A DNA stretch of 64,000 nt from Sciurus carolinensis (GCF_902686445.1 NC_062227.1:22064777-22128776), one strand, 5' to 3'. Positions 34,046 through 45,679 are shown, counted from the first letter of the stretch. A program made the numbers and translations. The notes: generated by a model from the letters alone, not told the origin.

Positions 34046-36150
34046 GGTATGGGACACAAACATTGCATAGTGAATGCTGAAATCAATTTTATGATGTATC
34101 CAAGAGAGACACCATGGCAAAACCCTTCTGGAACACAAAAGGGAAACCAGAGCAGCTTCATGGTTCTCAGCATTTTCTACCACAAGGCTTTGGGGGACCC
34201 TTAGAACATAAATGCTGCCAGCTGTTCTGGGGCCTGCCCTCCCTGCACACTGAGTCCCTGGTGACTACTGCCTGGGCCTCTAAGAGTTCTTCCTCTGCAT
34301 GATCTAATGCTGTTACAATTAACAATGTCTCTGACCCATTGCCAGTTCAATCACAGGCTGAAGAATCTCCACAGATTTTCCAGGACCAGGACTTATCCAA
34401 CTATGTGGCCCAATTCCAATTCTTAATGCAAACATTGCCCCCATCTGTGGCTCAGGTTCAGAACAATACCCACCTCATATCCTCTCTTCAAAACCTACCA
34501 CCTTCTTCTCCACCCCATAATAAGACCCATAGAACAATTTGCTCTACATCCCAGGAGGATGTATGGCCTCTCATCCCAACTGAAAATCAGCATGTGGAAA
34601 GACCCCTGCAGAAACAACAGAAACACAAGAAGGTTTTACCCTCTTCACTTCAAAAGTCTCAGGAAGCACACAGCCAATCCACTCTCAACTATTGCCAGAA
34701 GAGTTGGCCTTCCCTGACTCCCAAGTCTGCCCCCAAACTTTCTGGGTATTCTAACAGCACCAATATCCAGAAGCAAACACAGCAACACAGTCTAGAGAGG
34801 TTCATTACAGATAAACACCAGGCAGGCTCTCCCTACAGATTTCCAGCATCCCAGGACTTCACACAGCCTCATGGCAAATTGCCAAGGAAGTCCTGTGGGT
34901 GCCAATCAAAAGATAAGCATGGTCCTTTCTGGTTTCCCAGCCTGCTGAACTTGCTTGTTAAAGCAGAAAATGTGTGCATAAGGTGACATCCACATGCTCC
35001 AAAAGATCCCCTAAGGGCCAAAAGTAAGACATAGAGAGGGACCCAGAATATCTGCAGTGGAATTCAAGAAGTACTGGAAGATGAAAATAAGAATTCAGAA
35101 TTGAACTTGATGAGTCCAGTAAGTGTGACTCAGGAAGTGACATATCTATGGGTTCAAGCAAAAAATGTCTGGGAAAAAATGCTGCAACATCATCTAATCA
35201 GAAAGTTGATACAGATCAATGATGGCATTATCCCTGTGTATGTGCGTGGATCCTGGCTCATTGAGACTTCTTTCAAAGAGACCGCTGGCACAGAACATAC
35301 ATTGAGAGACCTCACATAGAAACTTGTGCAGAGGCACCATAGAGTGACCTCCCACAAGCTACCAGGTGGCAGCACAGTGCCCTCTCAAGGAGACCTTACA
35401 CAGTAATTCCCATAGGACCTCATATTGCTCCACATACCCAGAGAATCTCCCACAGAAATTTTATAGGTTTTCCACAGGATTCTTCCATAGAGAACTCACC
35501 CAGAGACAACACACAAAGACCTCCCTCTATGTCAGAAATGTGACAGAGGTCATTCAAAGAGAACTCCTACAGTGCCTCCAAGACTTACAAAGTCCTCAGT
35601 CTTACACAGGGACCTCCCCCTACATACACAACCCACAAATACAGTACATAGAGATATCTCCCACAACAGAGACATCACAGAAGATTCTTGCAGAGAATCC
35701 ATAAACCTAACTTCAAAAAGACCTCACACAGATTTCAAGAGATCCCCCACTCAGACACTTCATAGAATTCCCAAAGAATCCTCACATATAAAGACCTTTC
35801 ACAGATACTTCCCACAGAGATGCCACACCCATTCCTCTTCCAAGTGGATCTGAAACCACTTAGTCAACTGGAGGCACAAGAGGGACACCACAGCCTATCC
35901 TCCTCCCAGAACCCCGAGACACTGTCAACATGGCCTTTCAAATGGTGTTCTCTGCTTGGGAAAAGTCCTCAAGAACTTCTGTTCTTTTGCAATGCCACTG
36001 CCTCTGAACAAAAGAAATACAGATTCCAAATACAGACCAGTAAAATTCCTTTCTCTACAGGTTTACAGTAGCCTTAGCTCTGATCCACTGTTTAGAGAAT
36101 CACAAGTTTTAAACATCAATAAATGCTGCCAACCTTCAGTGACAGAAATC
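34046..36150 (+). pseudogene. SPATA31-like large-exon remnant
   Basis: The stretch 'CCQLFWGLPSLHTESLV' at about 34212-34265 is the signature of the SPATA31 (FAM75) family of testis-expressed proteins, whose bulk is encoded in one large exon. A pyrimidine-rich tract ending in AG at 34028-34046 looks like the acceptor before that exon, so this is not obviously a processed copy. One frame stays open in phase from about 34114 to 35319, broken only by TGA 34300-34302, TGA 34984-34986 and TAG 35032-35034; the middle piece (34339-34983) is 215 codons. The piece 35101-35319 resembles the family's later helical part. After 35290 the sequence becomes a degenerate repeat, and family identity to 36150 is uncertain. 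I call it a pseudogene because of the three stops. Confidence 0.72.
35282..35830 (+). repeat. Degenerate minisatellite of an AGAGACCTCCCACAG-like unit
   Basis: Variants of the unit recur every 15 to 40 bases, for example 'acacagggacctccccctac', 'agagatatctcccacaacag' and 'gacctcacacagattt'. Spacing is irregular, so this is an old, decayed array within or just after the SPATA31-like frame. Confidence 0.65.
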
Positions 36151-36519
36151 TTATTTGTCCAGCTTTAGTTATTGACAAATCAAATGCATCAATGTCACAT
36201 TTTATTTTACTGGAAAAAAGAACTGAATTCAAGGTGGTTGTCCACTTTGGAACCAAAATAAAGACCTGTATCAAATGGACTCTAGGCATGAAATAAACCA
36301 TCAAAGAGGCATTTGGACTCACATCCACTAGGGCTGTCCAACTAGCACAGTATTCGGCACATAGCAGATAGTATCAAGTTGGAGAATCTGATTTACTTTC
36401 AAATGAAAGTAGCTAAGAATCATGGGAAGATTTTATGCAAATGAGAGTTCTGGCAATATTCTTATTTTAGCCTCTTGGAAGACTATATTTAGTCCTTTAT
36501 AGTTATAATGTTTTCTTAA
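36151..36519. other. Unassigned DNA
   Basis: No gene or repeat is recognised between the SPATA31-like remnant and the U6-L1 insertion. Confidence 0.5.
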
Positions 36520-36532
36520 AAATGTGGTAGAG
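36520..36532 (+). repeat. Target-site duplication, left copy (U6-L1 insertion)
   Basis: AAATGTGGTAGAG is repeated exactly at 37155-37167. It is preceded by TTAAAA-type sequence (36516-36521), the usual L1 endonuclease target. Confidence 0.95.
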
Positions 36533-36553
36533 TGCTTGCTTCGGTAGAACATG

Positions 36554-36588
<35 letters not shown>

Positions 36589-36635
36589 GGCCCCTGTGCA
36601 AGGATGACACACAAATTTGTGAAGCATTCCATATT
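36532..36635 (+). pseudogene. U6 snRNA copy, 5' part of a U6-L1 chimera
   Basis: The full-length U6 spliceosomal RNA sequence is recognisable from GTGCTTGCTTCGG through 'aaaattggaacgatacagag' and 'gattagcatggcccctg' to the terminal 'gaagcattccatatt'. A handful of changes, such as TAGAACATG where U6 normally has CAGCACATA, show that it is not a master gene copy. It passes without a poly(A) tail into L1 3' sequence, and the pair is bounded by one target-site duplication. No U6-type upstream promoter (PSE) was recognised in the flank. Confidence 0.93.
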
Positions 36636-37154
36636 ATTATACAGCCTCATCAATGTTCATAACTGCTCAATTCACAATAGCCAGATTGTGGAACCAACCT
36701 AGATGTCCTTCAATTGATGAATGGATAAAGAAACTGTGGTATATATATATACAATGGAATATTATTCAGCCATAAAGAATGATAAAATTATGGCATTTGC
36801 AGGCAAATGGATGAAATTGGAGAATATCATGCTAAGTGAGATAAGACAATCTCAAAAAACCAAAGGACGAATGATTTCGCTAATAAATGGATGATGACAC
36901 ATAATGGGGGGTGGGAGGGGTTAGTGTTAGGGTTAGAGTTAGGGTTAGGGAGGGGGGCAAGAATGGAGGAAGGAAGGACTGTATAGAGGGAAAAGAGGGG
37001 TGGGAGGGGTGGGGGGAAGGGAAAAAATAACAGAATGAATCAAACAACATTATCCTATGTAAATTTATGATTACACAAATGGTATGCCTTTACTCCATGT
37101 ACAAACAGAGAAACAACATGTATCCCATTTGTTTACAATAAAAAATAAATAAAT
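36636..37154 (+). mobile_element. L1 3' end fused to U6
   Basis: L1 sequence starts within the last part of ORF2 ('catcaatgttcataactgct' near 36648) and continues to a typical 3' UTR and an AAAT-rich tail at 37137-37154. It contains the telomere-like block also present in fragment 1. There is no separate left duplication between U6 and L1, so both entered as one piece. Confidence 0.93.
36917..36950 (+). repeat. Telomere-like TTAGGG repeats in the L1 3' UTR
   Basis: Five or six GGTTAG/TTAGGG-like units, including GGGTTAGGG at the end, lie between the G-rich blocks. The block equals that at 1952-1990 in position. Confidence 0.88.
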
Positions 37155-37167
37155 AAATGTGGTAGAG
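37155..37167 (+). repeat. Target-site duplication, right copy (U6-L1 insertion)
   Basis: AAATGTGGTAGAG matches 36520-36532 exactly and follows the A-rich tail directly. Confidence 0.95.
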
Positions 37168-37691
37168 CCCTCAAATGATATTACACACTTCTAAAACATA
37201 AAAGCATTAATATTCAGTTAACATAGCTGAAACTGATGGACAATTAGAAGATTTCATTTTGAAAAGAATTCTAAGAGATGCACATTTCCTAAGACTCAGT
37301 CAAACTCTGTTAAATATTCATTATAGGGCAAAAAAGGACACATTTCATCAAAGGGTTTAGAATCCCTCAAAATATATCACTAACCATTAGAGCCTAATGA
37401 AAATACTAGTAAGGAATATTTCAACATCTGAATTGAGAAAACTGTACATTTAATTCATATTTATAGAACAATCCATAATTAAAATCTCAAAGGAGGCAAT
37501 TGTAGGACAACAAATTTCTTATCACTTATAAGCAATCCATTGTTCTTGTATCATTTATTTAAAGACATCTCTCAAATATGTTGTGTCTCTCAGATTATCC
37601 ATTCTGATAAAAACCATCACAATTCTCTCACTAAAAGGAAGAGCTGACACAAGAACACTTTAAGACTATTTGTTTCAATAAGAAGTCCCCT
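37168..37691. other. Unassigned AT-rich DNA
   Basis: No recognisable feature is seen between the chimera and the next L1. Confidence 0.5.
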
Positions 37692-40688
37692 TCAGAAGGC
37701 ACAGAGATACAAACCAAAGGAATGAACTATCTATTCAATGAAATGACATCAGAAAATTTCCCAATCCTGAAGAATGAAATAGAAAATCAAGTGCAAGAGG
37801 CTTACAGGACACCAAATGTACAAAATTACAACAGAGTCACTTGAAGTCACATTATAATGAAAATCTCCATCATAAAACATAAAGATAGAATTTTAAAGGC
37901 TGCAATAGAAAAACATCAGCTTATATATACAAGGAAACCAATATTGATATCAGCAGATATCTCAGTGCAGAATCTAAAAGCTAGGAAGTCCTAGAACAAC
38001 ATATTGCAAGCTCTGAAAAAATATGGATACAAACCAAGAATCTTATATCCAGCAAAACTAACCTTCATATTTGATGACAAAATAAAAACCTTCCATGATA
38101 AACAAAAGTTAAAGAATTTAAAAATAGAAAGTATATAATACAGAACATTCTCAGTAAAATATTCCATGAGTAGGAACTGGAAAACAATTAAAATCAGCAA
38201 AGGAAGGAACTTCACTAAAGGAAAAGTCAATCGATGAAGAAATCAAGTCATGTTGAAAACCAAAAATTGGACAAAATGACCAGAAATACAAATCATATCT
38301 CAATAATAACCCTGAATGTTAATGGCCTAAACTCATTAATCAAAACACACAGACTGACAGACTGGACTTTTTAAAAAGGCCCAAGAACAGACTCATCTCA
38401 TAGAAAAAGATATCCACAGACTGAATGTAAAAGGATGGGAAAACATATATCATGCACAGAGACTCAGTAAAAAGCAGGGGTTTCCATCCTCATATCAGAT
38501 AAAGAGAACTTCAAGTCAATGTTACTCAGAAAGAATAAGGATAGACATTTCATACTGCTTAAGGGAACCACAAATCAACAACACATAACAATTGTGAATA
38601 TTTATGCCACAAACAATGGAGAATGTATGTCCATCAAACAAACCTGTTTCAATTTCAGGAATCAGACCACAACACAATAATACTGGGTGACTTTAACACA
38701 CCTTTCTCACCACTGCATAGATCTTCCAAACAAAAACTGAACAAAGAAAATATACAACCTAATAACGCAATCAACAATTTAGACTTAACAGACGTACATA
38801 CAATATTCTATCCATCAACAAGCAAATATGCAGCACATGGATCCTTCTCTAAAATAGGTCACAGAGCAAAGCAACTCTGCAAATACCAAAAAATAGAGAT
38901 ACTATCTTGCATTCTATCAGATCACAATGGAATGAAATTAGAAATCAATGATAAAGTAAACAAAAGAAACTACTCCAACACCTGGAGACTAAATAATACA
39001 CTATTGAATGATGCATGGGTAGTAGATCAGGGAGGAGAAAAAAAAATTCTTAGAGGTAAAGGACAACACTGATGCAAAATATAAAAATCTCTGGGACACT
39101 ATGAAATCAATACTAAGAGGAAAATTCATTGCATTGAGCTCATTTAAAAAAAGAATAGGAAGTCAACAAATAAATGACCTAATTTTGCATCTCAAGCACT
39201 AGAAAGAGAAGAACATATCAACATCCAAAGTAATAGAAGACAGGATATAATTAAAATCAGAGCTGAAATTAGTGAAATTGAAACAAAGAAACAATTGAAA
39301 AATTGACAAAACAAACAGTTCTTTGAAAAAATAAACAAAATTGATAAAACCCTAGCCACACTAACAAAGAGGAGAGAGAAAACTCAAATTACTAAAATTT
39401 GTCATGAAAAAGGATATATCATGACTATCATGACAGACACTATTGAAATACAAAATGTAATTAAAAACTACTTTGAAAATCTATACTCCAACAAAATAGA
39501 AAAACTGGAAGATATCAACATATTTCTAGAGATATATGATCCACCCAAACTTTAGTTTATCAGGAGGACAGACACAATTTAAACAGATTAATTTCAAGCA
39601 ATGAAATAGAAGAAGACATCAAAGGCCTACCAACCAAGAACAACCTGGGTCCAGTAGGATTCTCAACTGAGTTCTACGAGACCTTCAAAGAAGAACTAAT
39701 TCCTGTACTCCACAAAGTATTCCATGAAACAGAAAAGGAGGGAACACTTCCAAACTCATTCTATGAAGCGATTATTACCCTGATACCAAAACCAGTCAAA
39801 GGCACATCAAGGAAAGAAAACTTCAGACCCAATATCCCTGATGAACATAAATGCAAAAATTCTAAACAAAATTCTGGCAAATTTCATACAGAAACATTAA
39901 AAACACAGTGCACCACAATCACCTTGGTTTCATCCTGGGGATACAAAGTTAGTTTAACATCTGGAAATCAATAAATGTAATTTATCCCATCAATAGATAT
40001 AAAATTGAGAATCATGATCATCTCAATAGATGAAGAAAAATTATTAAATAAAATACGCACTCTTTTATGCTCAAAACACTAGAAAAAAATATGGATATTA
40101 GCAATATACCTCAACATTGTAAAGGCCATCTATGCTAAGCCCATGGCCAACATCATATGAAATGGAGGAAAACTGAAAGCATTCCCTCTAAAAACTGGAA
40201 CAAGACAGTGATGTCCTCTTTCACCATTTCTATTCAACACTGTCTGGGAAACTCTAGCCAGAGCAATTAGACACACCAAAGAAATTAAAGTTATATTAAT
40301 GAAAAGAAGAACTCAGACTATCACTATTTACCCATGACATGATTCTTTATTTAGAGGATTCACAAAATTCCATCAGAAAACTTCTAGAATTTATAAATGA
40401 ATTCATCAAAGTAGCAGGATATAAAATCAACAATCATAAATCTAATGCATTTTTATTCATAGGTGATGAATCCTCTGAAAGAGAAATTAGGAAAACTACC
40501 CCATTCACCATAGCCTCAAAAAAAATAAAATACTTGGGAATAGATCTAACAAAAGAGGTGAAAGACCTCTACAGTAAAAACTACAAAAGACTAAATAAAT
40601 AAATTAAAGAAAATCTTAGAAGGTAGAAACATCTCCCATTTTCTTGGATAAGCAGAATTAATACTATCAAAATGACCATACTACCTTA
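37692..40688 (+). mobile_element. L1 fragment: late ORF1 to mid ORF2, both ends missing
   Basis: It begins inside ORF1 at the sequence 'ggcacagagatacaaaccaa', which matches 57487 in L1-D, and crosses the inter-ORF region near 38210-38280. ORF2 follows, with endonuclease pieces at 38623-39072 and the RT region to 40602. The catalytic box near 40326 reads F-T-H-D and is therefore inactive. Similarity stops at 'ccatactacc' near 40688, before the C-terminal part, so the 3' half of ORF2 and the 3' UTR are deleted. Divergence is intermediate. Confidence 0.88.
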
Positions 40689-40782
40689 ATGTAAATCTTA
40701 TAAACATTTCAGCATTTTTATACATACCAAGAAATATATAACCAAAAAGGAAGACATTGGAAAAAAAAATAAAAATACATCT

Positions 40783-41042
40783 CCTTTTTTTTTAAAATTT
40801 TTCACATCAAAACATTTTGCTGCAAATAATTTCTTTTGTTTTGTTTCACAGTACTACAGCTTGAATCCAGGACCTAGTACAAGCAAGTGCTCTACCACTG
40901 ATGTACACCCCAAGACACTTTTTTATCTCATGTTGAGACAGGGTCTTGCTAAGTTGCTGAGGTTGGCTTGCAACTTGCAGTCATCCTACCTCAGACCCCT
41001 GAGTAGCTGGGTTAGAGTTTGTGCCACTGTGCTCAACTTGAA
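40783..41042 (-). mobile_element. Composite SINE (B1/7SL head plus ID-like tail), antisense
   Basis: Reverse-complemented, it reads a 7SL/B1-like head ('ctactcaggggtctgagg') and an ID-like tail ('cagtggtagagcacttgctt'). The plus-strand T-runs near 40783-40803 would be its poly(A) end. It contains no working RNA polymerase III terminator-bounded gene. Confidence 0.8.
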
Positions 41043-43420
41043 ATGACTTTTTAAATCCACATGACTCTATAAATGACATTTAAATATGTTGCAAATTCGG
41101 TTTTGAAGCAGACTTTTATTTAAAACAGGTTTCACATTCACTTCACCAAGTCAGGCACTCCAGAACACATCGTGAGTGGTATAATATGTCATGATATCTT
41201 CAATTTCCATTTGTAGACTACAATGCTGTTGACAATTTCAAGCACTTTTACTTCTAAAGAACTCCAACAGCAAGAAATTCCTCCAAGATTCCCCTGACAC
41301 AGCTATACTTTCTGTCCTTCTCACCACATTAACAGTAAAACATCACACTCCAGACAGTCCCAATGGCTTCCCCATGTATTTTCTAAGGTCAGTCACATTC
41401 ATAACTATGCTTCTGGAACACAATCAATTGAAATTATTTCTGGAGCCAATGTAGATTGTTCCACTTTCCAAACAGGTTGAGGTCTCTGTGGTTACTCAGA
41501 GGTTTGCTAGGGTGCCCCACCCTAGACTGAGCTGTCATACCTAGAACAGTCCAACTCCATAAACATGTGGCCCATGTTTTCACACCCATGGTACCATACT
41601 TATGCAAACCACACAGGTGAAACATCCAGAAAGCTATAAAATTCCGTGCCAGTCACAGTGAATGGGGATTAGATAATGCTAAATTCCCCTCTGGGAAACA
41701 AGGCTGGCATAGCCCTGTCATTCTGAACAGTTTTGTGTATTAGCTTTTCCCACCCTCATCCATTTTCATTATGTCTGCAGCTCTTCCTTCAGCTTTTCTC
41801 CAGTACTTGAAATTGCTGTCACCTGCTCCCTGATGTCGTCACAATCTCTACCATTTTTTGCCAACAACCACTTGACCAGACAGATATCTATCAGCTCAGG
41901 GATCTTCCAGAAACTTTACAAGCAAGATCATTCCACCACCTATTTATATGCCTGGATAATCTGTTGTTATGAACATTTTACATATCTATGTTCAATATCA
42001 AGAAAAACTTCGAGAGGTGTGTGAATTTCTTTTGTACACTCTGGTCCCTGGAGTGACAGAAACTTTCCACATTCCAGGTCAATGACATAGGTAAGTCATT
42101 CAGAGTCCCACAACATCACTTCCTAAAATTAGAATGGATGTTATTATTTTGTACTGAGGGGGAAATGAGTTACAATATTGCAACACTGCATAATTTCTAT
42201 GGGATGATCTTGATATTATCATCATTTTTATTTTTACTGATAATTGTCAACTTAACTTTTACTCACTACATAAAACTACACACAATTGTCATATATTGTT
42301 TCCAGAATTAAACAATTAATTTTCTAAGACAAAAGTTAATGTTTAATACATACTAGGGACTTAACAGTTCTGTGAAGCAAATGAATATTTTTTCAAGTAA
42401 TATTTCTATTTGCTTTGTTGAACATGATATTTAGTGAGTTTCTACTAATTTACTTTGGTATTAAAGAACTGTCTTCTCTAATCCCAGTTACTGCTGCTTT
42501 GATGATTAACAAGCTGCTATCATGGAGTTCTTCATACTGACTCTGTTCTCTCCACACTGCCTATGCACACCTGCTCCTCGGTGCTGTGACTCCAGTCCTT
42601 GGGTGAAATCCAGCGTCCCCATAGCTTACCTGCTTATGTTTAAATAAGAAAAAATCCATTAGTTCTTTCCACACACAAAATGAAGTCTCGTTACATCCCA
42701 GGTTAATAGTTAAAACAGGACACTATGTTGAAATATGTAATTTGTCTCAGGAACAGCCAAGCTTGCTGGAATCCTGCACAGCCTGGCCAGTAAGCAGCAA
42801 GTAGACTTGTCCATTGGCATTTGATACATCTACCTCCTCCAATAGACAGGTCTAGTGATCGTGTCTTCTGACCACTTCAATGCCACCAGCTACACTGGGA
42901 GTAAAAGAGCAAGAAAATATCACTTGATGGGTGCTGCTCTTCTCTGAGTTCACAAGGATGCTGTCTGCACTGGACATGTGCTCAGAGGGGACTTGTTCAA
43001 GGGCATTCCCTGCAGTTTCCAGGGCCTTGCTCCTCTCCTGTATTTCCCCTGGTTGGTCCTAACAGTTTTCCCCTCAACCCCCTGATCAGGTAGAACTGTT
43101 GATGTTACCACCTCTCTCCCAACCTCAGAGCTCTCAACCTGTAGTCTAACTTTGGACCCTGTGGTGGGAAAGCACTTATTCCCAAGTCAGTCTCTTCTCT
43201 CTTACTGGAGACTTTTGCTTACTTTAACCCTAGATGGCTCAAAGATGTTCAAAAAATAGTCTCTGAATTGTCCCAAATGTCAGAAGGATCATAGGCAGGT
43301 TCTCACAGTTGGTTTCTAGATTGGAACTGTTTTAAGAAAAACTTAGAACACTTGATTTAGAAAAGCTTGTGTAAAGAAAAAGAAAGAATAAAAAATGTTC
43401 TAGCACCAGGTTGAACTTGA
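41043..43420. other. Unassigned, probably unique DNA
   Basis: About 2.4 kb without a recognised gene, RNA or repeat. Frames are short (63 codons at most) and none shows a domain. The last 600 bases are richer in C and T. This is one of the best candidates in the window for old single-copy sequence. Confidence 0.5.
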
Positions 43421-43512
43421 TGTGATAGGCTGACAGACCTGACTCCATGAGAATGTTATAGGCCAGACAGACTCCACTTTGCTCTAAGACTCCATGTTAT
43501 GAGGGAAATAAG

Positions 43513-43610
43513 CTTCTCCCATGGGAACACCCCACGTCTGTACCCATCAACAACTGCTTAGTTTCTCCTATGGGAACACCCCACCTCTGTCCCCATAATT
43601 AGTTACTTAG
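43513..43610 (+). repeat. Tandem duplication in LTR U3 (2 x 49 bp)
   Basis: Copies at 43513-43561 and 43562-43610 both contain ATGGGAACACCCCAC and end in CTTAG. The LTR of provirus 1 has one such unit. The second CCAAT-containing unit found in provirus 1 is absent here. Confidence 0.9.
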
Positions 43611-43837
43611 TGTGACATGCTTAACAATATAAAATGACAATTCCTATGTAATGAAAAATTGCTCTCTTTTGATCTCTATTACCAATGTACCATGTAAACA
43701 TAATTGTGTGGTTTTTAGTAATCATTCTTTAGTTTTTACCTAAGTGACCCACTTCCCCCTCTCTCGATGATCTCATGATGTTAATGTGTAATTTTAAGTC
43801 ATAGCAACAGACATTTATGATTAATGTAATTTTGGGG

Positions 43838-43843
43838 TATAAG
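43838..43843 (+). promoter_or_regulatory. TATA-like box of the retroviral LTR
   Basis: TATAAG lies in 'ggggtataagaacccct', an arrangement common in gammaretroviral U3. Transcription would start about 25-30 bases downstream. The matching region is missing from provirus 1. Confidence 0.75.
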
Positions 43844-43926
43844 AACCCCTACAACCTTGTGGTCAGGGCTGTTCTCCCAATAGCCATTTTTTGGGGCATT
43901 GTGTGAGACAGGCAGCCAACCAGCTT

Positions 43927-43932
43927 AATAAA
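43927..43932 (+). promoter_or_regulatory. Poly(A) signal of the retroviral LTR
   Basis: AATAAA occurs about 90 bases after the TATA-like box, as expected at the end of the R region. Confidence 0.8.
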
Positions 43933-43996
43933 GACTCTCAAATTTGGACTTTTCAGTGATGATCAGTTTGTTCTTACATTGCACCCCATAACATTA

Positions 43997-44014
43997 TGAG
44001 GCCCCAGTGAGATT
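43997..44014 (+). promoter_or_regulatory. Primer-binding site, tRNA-Thr type
   Basis: TGAGGCCCCAGTGAGATT lies three bases after the LTR. It matches the complement of a mammalian tRNA-Thr 3' end (recalled, not looked up) except for one missing G near the start and one C-to-T change. Minus-strand synthesis would have been primed here. Confidence 0.7.
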
Positions 44015-44412
44015 CTCACTGCCCGGTGGGTAACCACCACTCACCACTAACCTGGAAACTCTTGTGGAGGGGAGAGGCCACAACATTGCTCTGAGGGGAA
44101 GTCCTCTGAGAGACATTCATCATCCCCAGGCTGCACAGTCTGTGGAGCCCCGCCCCAGAAGTGAACTAAATTCTCAGAGAGTCACCTGTTTCTGCACCCC
44201 CGGGGGACTGGTAAGTCTGTTTCTGGTGGATCTGTATCTCAGACTCTGAGGAAGGCTGGCCACAGCATTACTTCCCAAGACTGGGACTGGCAAGACATTG
44301 CCCAGGCCCTCAGGTCAGGAATCAGGAGTGGCCACTTGTCAGTATCTTTGGTGTCTTATTTGTTCTGTGTTTGTTAGTCTTTTTCTGTTTTTTGTTGTCC
44401 TAGAGTGTGAAC
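44015..44412 (+). other. Retroviral 5' leader
   Basis: About 400 bases lie between the primer-binding site and the gag start. This is where a packaging signal would be, although no specific structure was assigned. The open frame at 44064-44249 has no recognised meaning. Confidence 0.6.
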
Positions 44413-44897
44413 ATGGGTCAGTCTCCCTCATGTTTGTCATATACACCCTTCAATGCATATTGGAAATTTTCCAGGAATTCCAGAGAAGGGCTATTAATGA
44501 TGGGACCCACTATGACATCTTTTCTCTCTCTAAATTCTGTGAGAGAGAAGTACCAACTTTAGAGGTCAGATGGCCTCCTCAGGGGACCACCAAATTGTCT
44601 TTGGGCAGCCTGAACATCCTGATCAAATGTTTTATAGTCAAATTGGGGGAAAAATGGTTAAAAAAGTTTTTAACCATGTCCACTAAAGTTTACATTAAAA
44701 TGTAAACTGTTGCCAACAGGAACTTCCAACTATTGGAGTTGGTCCACCAAAATGCCAGGCTCAAATTTTGATGGCTGCTATCCAAGTGACCAGAAAAACT
44801 GGTTTAGAACAAGACCCCAACCTGAGGGGGATCTCCCAAGGAGACCAATGGAAGCAGGCTCCCTTGTTGTCTTTTTGGGAAACTCCTTCAGGTAGGA
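44413..44897 (+). pseudogene. gag: Retroviral gag 5' remnant (matrix)
   Basis: The frame opens with MGQSPS, where Gly2 would be the myristoylation site of a gammaretroviral matrix protein that targets Gag to the membrane. It stops at TAG 44560-44562 after about 50 codons. A matrix-like continuation with a 'WPPQGT' motif is in another frame (part of 44298-44705), so a frameshift lies near 44540-44560. Similarity fades by about 44897. Capsid and everything downstream are missing or unrecognisable. Confidence 0.72.
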
Positions 44898-45679
44898 ATA
44901 GGACATAACCTTTGTCTATATTCTCTTAATTTTTTTTTCATCTCTGATGAGAGGGACAATATCAGGGTAAAGGCCAAAAAGACTTTTAAAATTCTATCTT
45001 TTTGTTCATGATTTTGATCTGGTGCACCTAGGTGAATTTTTGATCAGACCTATTTTATCCAACTATAAAGTTTTCTTAATGTTCTGTTTTCATTCAAAGG
45101 CAAGTTTACAAGGGTTAACTCTCTATCTAATGGGTTTCAAAAAATAAGTTATAAGATCTTTGTCCATCTGTTTATTTTATATATATGTACACCGGTGTAC
45201 TGTCATGACTACATATATTTGGTACCAAAATTGACATGTGAGCTCATAAATTAAAAATTTTTAAAAATGGATGAAAATGCCTTTGATTCACATGATTTAA
45301 AAGGTTTTTTTGGGTAAACAAAAAGATGGTTTTCAAGTTACTAAAACGGTTTTGTTTTTAGTTGGTCAAAAATATTAAAATGTTAATTTTACAAAATGTC
45401 TAACATCCATTATTTCTAGGTTTTTCTTCAATAGAAAAAAATGACTGATATAACCCAATATACTGCTCTGATATCTTAATTTTAAAAATAAGTAAATTAC
45501 ATTTAACTTATATGAGATTGATCATGGATGTGTTTGTTAGAGACATCTAATTGATTTAGAGAGTTAAAATACTAACTGTTAAATATAACATCAAGTACTC
45601 TTAACTCCTTAAATTCCACAGGGTAACATACTTAAAACATTTTTTGTGTTTTCATAAATGGTAAATAAAAAGAGGATTT
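44898..45679. other. Unassigned AT-rich DNA after the gag remnant
   Basis: No retroviral motif, gene or named repeat is seen. It continues beyond the L1 insertion at 48767, since that L1 was inserted into this sequence. Confidence 0.5.

Larger units (their letters stand above)
43421..43993 (+). mobile_element. 5' LTR of endogenous retrovirus 2
   Basis: The LTR starts TGTGATAGG and ends in CA at 43992-43993, about 573 bp. It aligns with the truncated LTR at 15902-16262 and is complete, with a TATA-like box, a poly(A) signal and a primer-binding site just after it. The position ahead of a leader and a gag start makes it a 5' LTR. No matching 3' LTR follows in the window. A 49-bp unit is duplicated in U3. 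Confidence 0.9.

Noticed and set aside
35282..35830. CRISPR-like array
   Set aside because: Unit length and spacing are irregular, spacers are not unique, and the context is mammalian; it is a decayed minisatellite.
36532..36635. Functional U6 gene
   Set aside because: There is no recognisable upstream snRNA promoter, the sequence has several changes, no T-run terminator follows, and it is fused to L1 within target-site duplications.
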